The position numbers were made by a program, and so were the translations under genes. Of a stretch of 64,000 bases of DNA, positions 33,926 through 45,430 are shown in pieces (position 1 is the first letter of the stretch; each line of letters starts with the position of its first letter). This DNA is from Hofstenia miamia. Taxonomy: Eukaryota > Xenacoelomorpha > Acoela > Hofsteniidae. The DNA lies in contig CABFPE010000278.1 in NCBI GenBank assembly GCA_900660155.1, positions 91,258-155,257 on the forward strand, written 5' to 3'. The notes below the pieces were generated by a model, which was not told the origin of the DNA, searched no databases, and saw only the letters and a program-made list of their open reading frames with translations.

Positions 33926-34259
33926 CTCAGAGATCGGAAAAATTGAATTGGATTGCACCCAATCAATTAGCAGGCTATCCAATTAATGAATTGCAATGGG
34001 CAGCTTAGCTAATCAATTAATTACAATTAATTGCAATTAATTAGTTCATTCTAAGTGATTATAAAATGAAGTATGTTATAATTCAGTGAACAAACGTTTT
34101 TTATTTAAATACATGAACTCTTTTCAAAAACTAAAAAGGCCCCACAAAAAGCGCTGAGATTGATTTCATTTTATTAATGGGCCCAGCATCGACTGGCTCT
34201 TGCTCTTTGTTGATTAGCTATTAGACAAATGCCTAGCAAATCTCTTACCAGTATTCAAT

Positions 34260-35251
34260 CTTGTTCCAGATAAATGTTCTGTAGTAGTTCAAAAATTCCA
34301 TTATCCTCTGTATATCCTTAATATTGTTCAGCTTTTCTATTTTTTGAATCATCTCTCTTGTGTTGTCCTTCATACATATTCAGCCTTTCTCAATCACTCT
34401 TCCCAGAAATACTATCTTCTCTTTAAATATGTCACACTTATTTCCGTTAATGTAAAGTTCTGCTTTCTCCAATATTGTCAGTGTTCTTTCCAGTTTTTCT
34501 AGGTGCTCTTGTACCATATTGCTTGTTACATTTAAGTCAACTCCATTCTGTGTGTCTTATTCTTCAATACTTTTGTAATGTATCTCTGGAAAGTCGCCAT
34601 CGCATTGCACAATCCAAACACCATATATATATATCCATTTATGCAGTCTGTAGGGTGTTATGAATGCAGTTTTTTCAATGTCATCTTCCATTTTCACTTG
34701 CCAATATGCTTTACATAATTCAATTGATGTAAAGTATTTATGATTGCTTGCCTTGAATAACATATATATGTGGAAAGGGGTATGAATCATTTTTTGTCAC
34801 TTCACTCAATTTGCAGAAGTCTATGCATAGGCAATACTTATTCTCCCTTCTTTATGAACACCATTGGCGCTGTTCATGGGCTCTCACTTGGAAGAATTAT
34901 CTTGTTGTCAATTAATTCATTTAGTATGTGGTTGCATTCATCTTTCATTTGTTCTGGTACTCTTCTCACTGGGAGCTTTATAGACTTGTCCATTGTTGTT
35001 ATTATCTTATGTGTTTTGCCTATTGCTTGACCCACGCTTATTTCCCCATAGTTGAATATTTGTTTGTATTTCTCCAACATCTCATTTAGCTGTTGAATCT
35101 CCTCCTCTTCCAAGTGTTGGTAGTATTCATCTTGTATCTCTGGTATTATGTACTCATCCTCTTTGTTTGCTTTTGTCCCTATACCTTCTAACAGCCCTTG
35201 GGAGTACTCACGACTTTGATGGTGTTCATCCAGTTGCCCTTGGGTTTCCAT
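34260..35251 (-). pseudogene. Ty3/Gypsy el5 reverse transcriptase
   Basis: 34874-35251 gives the linker and fingers (EEEIQQLNEMLEKYKQIFNYGE, VGQAIGKTHKIITTMDKSI, ELIDNKIILPSESP). 34557-34790 gives the palm with YFTSIELCKAYWQVKM, where Glu replaces the first catalytic Asp. The YxDD box is deleted: the sequence goes from GVDLN straight to QEHLEKLERTL. The thumb (IVFLGRVIEKG, IQRIMEFLNYYRTF) runs to about 34270, where the element ends. RNase H and integrase are missing. Confidence 0.85.
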
Positions 35252-35271
35252 GTGGAGTACTTACTGCTTCA

Positions 35272-35982
35272 TTACAGATTACTCACCCCATTGTTGTCTT
35301 TTATCACTCTCCAAATAAGTCTGATGTTGGATTTGATATATTTCCCATATATCTTAATGTTAGATTTTTTTACATTAACATTCCAATTTGTTGTGTTTCC
35401 ATTCTTTACTATGCAAACACTTAATGGCATTGACACTCTCTTCATGTTGATTCCTTTATTTTCATATACCATTATGTCTGCTGTTATTTGACTCTTTGTC
35501 TCTATTGTATATATTTTCCACTGATGTGGTTGCAAATGAATGTCTTCTTCCAATTCAAACATAATCGTCTTTTGTTTACCTTCTTCCTCTTCAATCTTGA
35601 TTTCTTCCTCTCTTACTTTTATCATCCTATTTGCATAGCTTATGACACATCCATTCTTCATTAGGAAATCATTAACAAGAATGACCCTCATAGGGTGATA
35701 AGTTGTTATGAGTGTCCACCACTACTAGTGATTGTTTGAATGTCGTGTTGGCTATTTTCACCTGAACTGATTTCATCATTCCTTCATATCAATATATTCT
35801 CCCAATGTGTTGATTAAATGTTTGTTAGAACTGTCCAAGTCTTTACACTTGAAAGCCAATTTCATTTCACACTCATTGGTAATTATCAACATTGATGCTC
35901 CTGTATTGATTGTTGCCTTCATCATAACTCCATTGATCATTACCATTATTGTGTTTATATTGTCCAAATTCGTCAAGATCAT
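35272..35982 (-). pseudogene. Ty3/Gypsy el5 retropepsin and linker
   Basis: 35776-35982 reads VMINGVMMKATINTGASMLII: the catalytic Asp of DTGA is Asn. 35272-35691 holds RVILVNDFLMKNGCVISYANRM, the LG-x-DFL-like element, and the start of the linker. The wording is closest to the el4 right half. Confidence 0.85.
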
Positions 35983-36029
35983 TATTGGTGCTTGGTTCTT
36001 ATGAGTTGGCGCTCTATCTAGTTTTCCAA

Positions 36030-37623
36030 TTCTTTGTCAGTTTGCAATGCTTCATTAATTTCATTCTCTGACTCTATTAGATCCTCATCTTTGTAGTAGG
36101 CATCCTTGTCTCCAATTACATTTATCTGCTTGGTGCAATCAGGTTTTTATGACCTTTCAGTCCACTGCTGTAGCATTTGACATCTTTTTCTCTCACTTTC
36201 TTTGTTTTCACGTCTTTTACTTTTATTTTGATAAATTTCTCTGGTTTGTTTTCACTATATGGCTTGTTTAGAGATTGTGGTTTCAGATTGTTTCTCCATA
36301 CTGGTGCCTCTCTGTGCTGGGCAGCTTTTGTAGATTTTCACATTGTTTTCAATTGTTGCTTAGATGTGGACTGCTTTTCAAATGATGTTCTCTAATTTGT
36401 CATTGACATCACACTTGATCTCAAATTGTGTCCTGATACTTTCAAGCATTCCTTTGCAAATGTGGGAAAACAAATCATATTTTGAATATCTGTTCTATCT
36501 TGAGCTTAGCATCACAAGTCACTCAACCTGTTGGATGTAATTCCATGTCTTTGCTCTTCTTCATTTTTGTGGCATTTAGGATGATCTGGTAATGATGTTT
36601 AAGGCTTTCATTTTCAAAATAGTCTATGAAATTGCCTATTAACAGTTCATAATTTCTCTTTGTTTCAGTATGCAACAGCAAATAAGGTTATTATGCTGTT
36701 CCTGTGAGGTATTGGGGACGTCTTTCTGCTGCTGCTTTTTGGTTCACCTTCCTTTCTGTCATGGAGATTTTGAATATTTGAAGCCATTCTATGAATGTTG
36801 GGTTATAACCATCCACTTTTCCATTAAATTTTGGTAACATTGCTTGCAGGTTATTGTGGTGTTAGTTCTATTTTGTGGTAATATCAAGCATTCATATTTT
36901 GGTTTGCTGTGCTTTTTTACTGTTTACTCACATTGAAGGTGGTCAGTAATGGCTTTCATGATATCATTTATAATTTTTTATTTCTCCTCATTGGTATCTT
37001 TGTCAGGCTCTTCATAGTGTGCTCATTAATTTGCACTGATAGGTGGTGCCTGTGGTTCATTTTCTTTTGCTTGTTGAAATTCCATTCATGAGATTGAATA
37101 TTTTTGTGACCCTCCTCTGCATTTAATTGTATTAATCTTAATTTATCCCTTAATTGCTTGAGTTCTTCAGCATGTATATTGTTGTCTTGTATCAGCTGTC
37201 TGTTCTCATTTTCAAATTGGTGATGCATTTTTCCCACTTCTGGTTCTGTTCCAAGAATCTATTATTGGACTCTGACAGTTGTTGGGTGAGTGTCTTGATT
37301 TCATGTTGGAACAATTCAATCTGTCTGTCTAGTCTTACTTCCATATCTGCCTTCAGTACATTCAGCATGCTTTCACTCTGCTGTTTCATTGGCTTCTCTT
37401 TCTCCATCAATTGTTTTATTTCAGTTCTCAACAGTGTTTCTGTTTCACGGATTTTTCTTAAAATTTCAAATATCTCTCAGGGACACATTTCAGGGGACAT
37501 GTGCAATGTCTGTAACTCCATAGCAGGTAACAAATCTGTATCTTCAGAGTGTGATGCTGGGCATGAATCTCTCGGGGTTACCACTCTATGTGCTGTCTTT
37601 TTACCTTTTCTTCCTTTAGTCAT
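36030..37623 (-). pseudogene. Ty3/Gypsy el5 gag
   Basis: Start ATG at 37623 (MTKGRKGKKTAHRVVTPRD). Coiled coil in 37192-37431 (MEVRLDRQIELFQHEIKTL) and 36968-37237. The capsid-like region is in decayed frames around 36430-36850. The knuckle near 36130-36180 is broken: it starts KCYSSGLKGH and a one-base shift moves PDC out of frame. There are multiple stops. The order matches el4 and el3. Confidence 0.75.
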
Positions 37624-37923
37624 TTTTAGGCTACTTCATAGTGGCTTTCCTTCTCAGTTATAATTCTCAGCTCTTTCTATAGAGCACTAGGCTAGATGTG
37701 AGTTGATTTCTTCACTGACTATCAAATTCTTTCTGTTATAACCATCCAGGTGCTTGTGATTACAATTCTTGACTAAGAAGTAATACTGTCAGAGATATCC
37801 AAGTTGTGTTACTGATTGTATCATAGGCGCCTTAATGAATGTAGAAGATTTAATCTGAGAATAAACACCTATCTTAACTCAGCTAAAGAATAATTTTTTT
37901 CCAAATTCTGTTTGTTCTTTTTA

Positions 37924-37939
37924 GCTGTCACAGTCAACA
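37924..37939 (-). other. Primer-binding site of el5, degenerate
   Basis: The minus strand reads TGTTGACTGTGACAGC next to the LTR end at 37940, a weaker version of the Arg-like site of el2/el3 (TGG changed to TGT). Confidence 0.5.
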
Positions 37940-38833
37940 TGTAACATCCTCTACCAGGCTTCATTGAGTTGAGACTTGGAACTACTTGAGTGACAGTGGA
38001 GACACATTAATGTGGATTGACTTGGAGATCAGAGGCAGCCAGAGGCCACAGTGGAATCACCTAAATAGTATTGGATTAGTTGAAGTTAATATAAGTTAAT
38101 AACAACATATCTTATATCAAAGCAAAGAACTAGGATCAGTACATCCCTACCCACATCAAACAAGAAATAATAATTAAAAGAGTAATTAACTCTATGTTAA
38201 AGCCTGGTAGCAGATGCTACAAGATGATAAACACTATTTAGTTGATGAAGCTTTGTGGCATCACTTCCAGTTGTTGGTAAGTGGGCATCTGCCTGAGGCA
38301 AATCTCCATATTGAGTAACCATTACTCTTCTACATTCCAGTTGAATGAGTTCCACCTGTCAGCTCAGCAATGTAACTTATGTGTACCCTATGCTAGCTTG
38401 GTGCTTACTAAAGACAAGACACAATTAGACTAAGTCTTTATTTATAAAGTGTAAAACAACAATTGTTTAGCTTGACATTCTATTAGATAATCAAACCATA
38501 GTAGAAAACAAGTAAAAAGAAATTTCTTAATTAATTGTTACAATTAAATTGAATCTATTTATAGCTAGCTGGAAAAACTACCTGTTGATTTCAAAATTTG
38601 AATTGTTTTCTCCCAATATGGCTAAAAATAATGGAAATGATTTTGCCCCCTTTGTTTTGCCAAAATTAGTAGGATCAACAAATACTAATTTGTAATTAAT
38701 TGGTTGCATTATACAAACAATTTTAAGTTGATAATAAATTTTGTAATCTATTTCCAATCACATTTTAAATTCTATCTTAAGTTTCTTTTATCAACTTTCT
38801 TTCTTAGCAGCTTATTTGTTGGATGATGCTACA
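37940..38833 (-). repeat. 5' LTR of Gypsy el5 (family B), 894 bp
   Basis: Ends tgtaacatcc (37940) and tggatgatgctaca (38833) on the plus strand. The right half is homologous to the solo LTR at 25198-26348. To the right it abuts a gag fragment of a different Gypsy element. Confidence 0.75.
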
Positions 38834-39390
38834 ATACATCAAGTGCCATTTTTTAAGCAAGAGTGATAACTGTGCACAAATATTTTCCTTTGTGATTTTG
38901 AAAAGAACAAGCCATTCTAGGGATGTATGTGTGCTTGATTGGATTTTTCTGGTGAATGTGGGTGGAGTCTTCATAGGATCATCAGGTAACATTGATTACC
39001 TTTTTCTTATATTTGTTGTAAAAGCCAGTTGTGGAGTAGGCATATTGCTGATTCTGGAATCATGACAACTTTTTCTAGGTGTAAAGTTAGAGGGAGGGAT
39101 TAGTGCCTTTTGTCTTTGTGGAGTAACTACAAGGGATGATAATGCACTTGCTGGAATGTTTGCAGCAGTATTGATTGGGGAGTTAGCTTTCATTAAATTT
39201 ATTTCACTTCTTAGATCAAGTATTTCTTGCTGGAACATGACTTATTGGTTGTCAAGAATTTGGGATATTTCAGAGAATAGTTTTTCTTTGTTAATACTAG
39301 TAGCAGGTAGGGGTGTAGGAGTTGGAAAATTAGGCAACAATTGTGTCTCTAAGTTTACAACTTTTTCCTTGAGATGACCACAAGTTGAGT
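38834..39390 (-). pseudogene. Gag fragment of another Gypsy element
   Basis: The minus-strand frame 38996-39238 starts MFQQEILDLRSEINLMKA (coiled coil). The frame 38804-38992 continues with PPTFTRKIQSSTHTSLEWLV, the counterpart of el1 gag FNRKIDKSTPTFKEW. It stops within about 35 codons at the el5 LTR end. Upstream sequence to 39390 (LPNFPTPTPLPATSINKEKLF) is Pro-rich. It belongs to a lineage different from el1-el5. The sharp end at 38834 suggests el5 inserted here. Confidence 0.65.
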
Positions 39391-39555
39391 TTTATTTTTA
39401 CACATAAAGAAAGAGCTGGTGTAAACCTGAGAGCATTTATATCTTACCTTTTGATCAAGTCATGATAAATTCCCAATAACAAGAGACTTAAGCATGCTTT
39501 ATCTTTAAATAGTAATTTGTAGGAGTTAAATCGAAGTAATGATAACTTACTGAGT
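39391..39555. other. Junction between opposite-strand Gypsy fragments
   Basis: Short AT-rich stretch between the minus-strand gag fragment and the plus-strand integrase tail. No feature seen. Confidence 0.4.
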
Positions 39556-39783
39556 AGTTGTATTTGATATGCACACAAAGTAGATGATAAAGTGTATTCA
39601 TTTACAGCAACAAAACGAACTGATGTAAACCAGGTCTGGAAACTCAAAACAATTTGGACTGGCCCATACAAAATCACACAGACACTACTCAATAATGAGT
39701 ACATATTAGACAATGATAGGGTACTACATTTTCAAAAACAAAACATATATTTATATGGGAAAAGAAACTCATTGAAACAATGA
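39556..39783 (+). pseudogene. Ty3/Gypsy el6 integrase C-terminal GPY/F module
   Basis: The plus-strand frame reads KVDDKVYSFTATKRTDVNQ, then VWKLKTIWTGPYKITQ, the GPY/F motif that ends Ty3/Gypsy integrases, then a short tail ending in TGA at 39781-39783. The frame is intact over the 75 codons present; upstream integrase is lost. The stop overlaps the start of the next ORF as ATGA. el6 is the only clear plus-strand Gypsy element in the window. Confidence 0.8.
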
Positions 39784-40325
39784 TACCCAAATTGATTATA
39801 TTCAACTTAAAATTGGACTACTGGGCACAAGTATACAGGATCATGGTAGACCCACGCATAGCAATAGACCTCTACATACAAATATCAATGATTGAACTAA
39901 CAATTGATAAAGAAGGGGTAGAGAAAGTGAATACAATGTTTATAAAATGCAGCTTAACACAATTCCAAGAACATCCGAAACAAATAGAAAATGTAGGGAA
40001 AACTATGAAATTGCAGATGACAGAATAATGGCCATCAATAGTAATAGAGGTACCATCAAAAAACATCAAAAAACAATCAAGGCAGTGTTATCTTAGATAA
40101 ACTGGGTGTGAAAAAAGACTTCAAAAGTTTAGTTTTTGAAGAAAAGACTACATCAGAAATATGATTCTGAACAACAACATGGTATTGTAAATGAATAAAC
40201 AACCTGAATTTGCAACAGTCAGCTGGAGCAGCAAAGAAGCTGAAAGAGTTATAAGATGGGCAGTCACATTGGTGCATGGGGAACAAGCTGTACTAAAAAT
40301 AATGCAAGCTGAGGAGGGCATGTAG
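39780..40325 (+). pseudogene. el6 ORF3, unrecognised 3' ORF overlapping the pol stop
   Basis: Starts at the ATG that overlaps the pol stop (ATGA, 39780-39783). It stays in one frame over 82 codons (MIPKLIIFNLKLDYWAQVYR...) to TAA at 40026. It continues in the same frame with WPSIVIEVPSKNIKKQ, further stops, and a last open piece of 44 codons (40191-40325, MNKQPEFATVSWSSKEAER) whose TAG lies inside the first bases of the LTR. No signal peptide, transmembrane segment or known env motif is visible. Position fits an env or accessory ORF. The QPEF(A/T)TV peptide recurs at the 3' end of el4. Confidence 0.5.
40308..40320 (+). promoter_or_regulatory. Polypurine tract of el6
   Basis: gctgaggagggca ends exactly where the LTR starts with TGTAGC. 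A purine run directly upstream of the 3' LTR is the expected plus-strand primer site. Confidence 0.6.
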
Positions 40326-42600
40326 CATAATTTGTCTAGTAAGCTGCTAGAACTAAGATTGAAAAGCAGAAATGATTAAAAACAACTAAGCAACTTATAT
40401 GATGAATTGTGTGATTAAGATTTATAAATTAAAATACAAAATTATGAAAGCAAGTGCTTGTTGATAAACTGATTTGACAAAATGTTGAAGGCAAAATTGC
40501 TTCTAATTATTTTTAGCCAACTAGGCAAAAGTGTTTAGTTAATGAAAAAATTCAAATCAACAGGTACTAATTAGAGTATAAATAGGATTGAAACATTGGA
40601 ACAATTGTTGAAGTATAATCTTTGGATATCTTATTTTGATTTATTACCTGGTTTGCTTAATCATTACAAATGTCAAGCTAAATGGTTCATGTTGAGTAGT
40701 GGTCAGAATACAATGACAGAAACAATTAAATGTTCTTTGCCCCTGATCATGAAATGCACTTAAGTTAGGTGTGTGACTAGGGGTTTTTGATTATCTGTTC
40801 AGCTGACTATTGATTGTACTTGAACATGTATGTGATAATAAACTCAGTAAACAGCTATTTAGCCAAACATAAGTTATTTATTAATTCTTTTTCTATATTG
40901 AAATTTTTTACTATAATGTGACCAATAATGAGCCTATTTGTCATATTAATTATCTTATATGTAGGTTAGGAAGCTGCTAATTACTTACTTAGTAATCTGA
41001 ATGCTGATAGTTTTTGGTAATGGCAAAGTATTAGTTAATTATTTTAGCAAAGCAGCTAGTGTTGATGTAGAATCTTGACAACCTTCCAACTAGTAAACTT
41101 AACTATAATTTAGGAGCTACTTCGAATATTTCCTATTGTTACCAAGTAAGGTAGGTGACAGATTCCAAATTCCATCTCTATTCTTTTGTTCTTAACTGTA
41201 GTTACTTAATGTTTAGTTTAATATCTAAGCAACAACTATGATTGACACTAGAAGTAACAACACTCATTTAGGTTCAAGACAGGAGATGGTTGGTACAAAG
41301 TACAGGGTTACACACCCGACCTGATGCACAACACAAAGAGGAACTGAAGAACTATGTTATAACTATAATCTCCAACGAACACTTTTGCATCAAAAGAAAT
41401 ACCAATCGCCACCTCAAGGACTCAGTGCATGAAATGTAGTGTGATAACGAAATTGTGACAATGTGTGAATGACCTATTCTTTTAGTGCATTGATTGTTCT
41501 TGTTATTAATGATGTTGTAAAATAAAGGAGATTCGCAACCTGAATGCATTAGCTTATTATCATGCCTTACATTTAATAAACCTACAGATAAATATGTACA
41601 TGTTAATACCCTATCATACATCTGAACAATCAAAGCAGTCAGCAGAAACATATGCTTTAAGTTCGTAGGTCGACAATGAATTAAATACAATGTAATACCA
41701 TTGACAAACATCTGATACAAACAAAATGTAAATTCTCCTAAGAGGGATAATGTAAATATAATAAGGCAATAAAATGAACAACGACAGATAGGAAAGCTGT
41801 AACGAATAAAAATCCCTATCATTACACCTAACTTAAGAGCACCTCGGGTTAGACCAACAGCTACCAGCCACAGCACAGCCTTGGGAATGACGCTAGTAAA
41901 TCATTATTGTTTAATGTGCCAATCGCAATCACACAGCTTTTTGAATAGCGATAAACAATTCATTACAAAGTGCTCAGCCATTACGAATTATCTCCCTTTA
42001 AACAAAGTTGTGGACCACTGCCTCGAATACCCTAGTGCTTGAACATTTTTAGCTTTCCATTTTAATTAATTAAAGAAACCTGACAAAAGAACACGAAGTA
42101 AATCCGATAAATTTCAGTCATCATTACAATAATAAATTGCACCATTTTTATACATGAAACTATTAAACAATCAAACACTCGGCTAGTACCTTTTAACTCT
42201 AAGTTGTTGACAATTTTCTGAATTCTTTGTCTGCTGATTCACACATGTTAGCATTAATTAGCATTTGCGACTTCTGTCTTCTACCATTTGCAAAATGTAC
42301 TGCCAAATTAAATAATATTAACATACTGCTTTATAATTTTACAAATGATTTAACTAATACCAATCATGTGTGTACAATAAATAATTAACAATAATCATCT
42401 TAATTCTTTCTTTTCCTTCTCTCCACTTTACCACATGATGGATTATGTTACATTGAGTCAGGTTTTGAAAACTCATAACAGGTTATGTGTTAATGAAAAC
42501 ACAACAGAACACATTACAATATAGTGTAAGTCAAGTTGTGTCTATTCATTAGTAAGCACCATCATAGGTTAGGGCATGCATAATTAACTTCATTGAGCTG
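40321..42600 (+). repeat. 3' LTR of el6 (family B), split by a solo LTR
   Basis: Starts tgtagcataatttg at 40321. Its sequence to 41061 is the reverse complement of the solo LTR at 25198-26348 (tcaagctaaatggttcatg, ggttaggaagctgcta, aagcagctagtg). Homology resumes at 42457 (gtcaggtttt, tcaagttgtgtct, agtaagcac) after the inserted LTR. It then fades near 42590, where sequence homologous to LTR family C takes over. Confidence 0.75.
41066..42452 (-). repeat. Solo LTR, family A, with 4-bp target duplication
   Basis: Starts tgtagaatcttgacaacc and ends gatggattatgttaca. It is homologous along its length to the el2 and el3 LTRs (gacagattcc, acaggg, aatccctatc, gcttgaacatt..tagctttcc, ccacatgatgg). 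It is flanked by ttga at 41062-41065 and 42453-42456, and the host LTR sequence continues across it. The length is 1,387 bp, so it is a complete LTR left after recombination. The ORF-like frame at 41352-41876 is LTR sequence, not a gene. Confidence 0.85.
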
Positions 42601-42604
42601 GAAA

Positions 42605-43207
42605 CACTATTTTTCTTAATTGTATCATGTTTATAATAATGATTGCTTAACTCATGGCGACAATTTGGGAGTCCTGCTAACTGTGAACTGATTTGACGCG
42701 TGGCTTTCAGATGGTTAACAGCCCAAATCGTGGACTGTATTAAGTTACGGCTAGGTATAGGAAAGATAAGACCCTTGTTTGTTTTCTACATGTACCTATA
42801 ACATTAATACACTGTGATGATACTATACTGCTGGTTAACGTGAATGCACAGCAATTATGTGCTATTTAATAGTGGGCTGAGAAATAAGAACCATTTCAGG
42901 ACTGTTATATTTGAATTGAAATAGAAATTAAATAATGAAACAATTAGGATAGCACTGCACACTCAAATCACAAGCTGCCTTCCCCTCAGGTAGCACTTTG
43001 GCTGGAACCAGTATGAATTGGTCATCCTGGATGTTTTCTCTCTAAACAGTTACAAGTTACAATGGATGAATTACCAATGTTTTGTTAGATCTATTATTGT
43101 TATTTCTTTAGAATTGTGGCTGCTCTATTAATGCCTCTTTTGCAACCTTCTGCAGAGTCAATTAGTTCCTTGTCATGCCGCAATAGTCCATAGCCACCAA
43201 TTCTACA
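42605..43207 (+). repeat. LTR fragment of family C
   Basis: Reverse-complement match to 19462-20382: gcgacaatttgggag, gtgatgata(c)tata..gct(g), tatttaatagtg(g/a)gctgaga, gaattggtcat, tggatgaattaccaatg, gaattgtggctg, and the terminal attctaca at 43207. The first ~340 bases of family C are absent; instead family B LTR precedes. Confidence 0.7.
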
Positions 43208-43835
43208 ATAATAAGAACTATAAATTTAAAATTAATTTCCATTTTCATATTATGATTTTACTATACATTGACCTCATGTTTTAATTAGATTTCTACCAGC
43301 AGTAATATTAGATGAAATTTAAGAAAATTTATTTTGCATCTTCTAAGTTATAAACAATTCTAAATAATTCGCAGAAGTGGTGTAGTGTAGTGTTATGAGA
43401 ATCACAAATAGTTTTTTGGGGCAGAATTTCTTTGAGGCCAAATTGTCCTGCATAATAAAAAACTTGAACTAATATGAGGCAGATGTCAGCAAGTGAATAT
43501 GGGGCGGGGCACACAGTCTTGGGGCAGTTCAAAAATCTGCCCCACTTGCATCTCTGATATGTATATCAATATACATATAAATTTGAAAAAATATATTATA
43601 GCACCATCATCTAGTAACTGTTAGCAAGCCTTGACCAATAACTCAAATTTACTAATTTAATGGCATTAAGATACAAAACTAAGCTAAACAACAGTAAATG
43701 CAAACACATAAAGCATACCTGAATACAACAAATCAGATAAATCATAAACTAAGAGAAGAGAGACAAACATAAATTAAGACTAAAACAAAGAAGCAAAGCA
43801 ACCATTTTTATAGCAGTTGAAATAATTTAAATATG

Positions 43836-43868
<33 letters not shown>

Positions 43869-44226
43869 NNNNNNNNNNNNNNNNNNNNNNNNNNNNNNNN
43901 NNNNNNNNNNNNNNNNNNNNNNNNNNNNNNNNNNNNNNNNNNNNNNNNNNNNNNNNNNNNNNNNNNNNNNNNNNNNNNNNNNNNNNNNNNNNNNNNNNNN
44001 NNNNNNNNNNNNNNNNNNNNNNNNNNNNNNNNNNNNNNNNNNNNNNNNNNNNNNNNNNNNNNNNNNNNNNNNNNNNNNNNNNNNNNNNNNNNNNNNNNNN
44101 NNNNNNNNNNNNNNNNNNNNNNNNNNNNNNNNNNNNNNNNNNNNNNNNNNNNNNNNNNNNNNNNNNNNNNNNNNNNNNNNNNNNNNNNNNNNNNNNNNNN
44201 NNNNNNNNNNNNNNNNNNNNNNNNNN

Positions 44227-44259
<33 letters not shown>

Positions 44260-45177
44260 CATTGGCGGGTACAGGTACTAACTGATTTTTCCCACCCATA
44301 CAATAAGTACGTGCTGGTGCGCTTAATTATTATCAAATAGATGTGGGCCTCCTATTGTGCAATTGTGCAATCCTGCGCAAAAATTTCTATGCATTATGCA
44401 ATTTGTGAAGTTGCGTTTTTTCGATTGAACACCAACCCTGATATTATGCCATTTAGAAACCGTATGAGGCCTATGACCCTGTAGAAACTATCTATCTGCA
44501 AAAAGGTTCATCATGCACTTACAGGCAATCTGATTAATAAGACATAACTTTATCAACATTAAGTGTCACTACCACATCAAAGACACTTAAATGCAGTTTC
44601 TTTTTTGTGACACACTTTGTTTGTCTTGATTTAGTTTTACTCATCAGTTGGCTAAGCTGTCTAAGTTTTCCTATGGCTGGCTGACCTAAAATATGTTGGC
44701 GGCAGTGGTTCAGCAATGATTTATCATAAATATATTTTTGCTTAAGGAACATTTTTAAATGCTTTTGGAAGGATTATATTTTTTCAATGACTCATTTTTT
44801 TAAGTATCGAATTCCAGGTTTGAAGGGTGGCATTAATGAAGGATTTCCTTAAATAATGTTCTTATATTTCCACATTTGAAAAGCTTTGATCTTGAATTCT
44901 GTTTATGAGTATTTCCTGGTATTGTAATCATATTATAAGATGGTAGGTTTTTATTAGCTTAAAGAATGTCAGCAGCATATTCAATATGACGAGTTGTTTT
45001 CCAAATGGAATCCTCCTAGAAATATTTAAATTTAAAGAATTAAGAAACTTCCATTTTCCTAAAATTCCTCTATCAGAACTTAGTAAAACAATTTGTAAGT
45101 CGACATTGCAATTTAAGTTTTCTACCTTATAAAGTATGAGAAGTTATTGTACAAAATCTAAATCTAGACTTTAATAA
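43208..45177. other. No gene recognised
   Basis: AT-rich sequence with an N gap (43869-44226). A minus-strand frame of 72 codons at 44534-44752 is basic, rich in Lys/Gln and shows no family motif. Nothing else coding is convincing. Confidence 0.45.
43869..44226. other. Assembly gap of 358 N within a (TA)n microsatellite
   Basis: N run flanked by (AT/TA)n of about 28-30 bases on both sides. As at 33054, an unassembled dinucleotide tract is likely. Frames crossing it are artefacts. Confidence 0.95.
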
Positions 45178-45430
45178 ATCTTCAGATCCAACTCATTTAC
45201 CTTTCTTTATAATTAAGATTTTTTTTCATACACTTGGTGACCACCTATCATTTGCATTTAATCAATGCATAGTTGAAAACAAATTTCAGGAGATAATAAA
45301 AATGTCAGATATAACATCTTTATATAAAAATGGAGTTCCTCTTATTACAAAAAATTATAGGCAATCTCAATAACACAACCTTTTACTAAATTATTTTAAA
45401 AAATACTGCACATACAGAGAAACATAGTCT
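45178..45430 (+). pseudogene. LINE reverse transcriptase fragment
   Basis: The plus strand reads SSDPTHLPFFIIK, FNQCIVENKFQEIIKMSDI, TSLYKNGVPLITKNYRQ and then a stop before a degenerate FKKYCTYRE. Jockey/CR1-type non-LTR RTs have, at this place, a helix ending in FP-x-x-x-K-x-(A/S)-x-(I/V)-x-P-(L/I)-(Y/F)-K-K-G and then NYRPIS. About 80 codons remain. The inverted repeat at 45417 starts where the homology fades. Confidence 0.65.

Larger units (their letters stand above)
32148..34259. other. Non-coding, low-complexity region
   Basis: AT-rich sequence with an (AT)n tract and N gap at 33054-33210, a possible LINE tail near 33424-33545, a short tandem duplication near 33690-33925, and a run of aattaattgcaattaatt words around 33950-34050. 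No convincing gene. Confidence 0.5.

Noticed and set aside
41352-41876. Minus-strand 174-codon frame rich in hydrophobic residues
   Set aside because: It lies within a complete LTR whose homologues at 11269 and 16551 do not keep the frame, so it is fortuitous.
42655-42675. TGGCGACAATTTGGGAG as a retroviral primer-binding site
   Set aside because: The same words occur in the middle of the family C LTR at 19462-20382 in reverse complement, far from any LTR edge, so it is internal LTR sequence.
43780-44299. Reading frames of 150-163 codons spanning 43869-44226
   Set aside because: Same cause: an N gap within a TA microsatellite.
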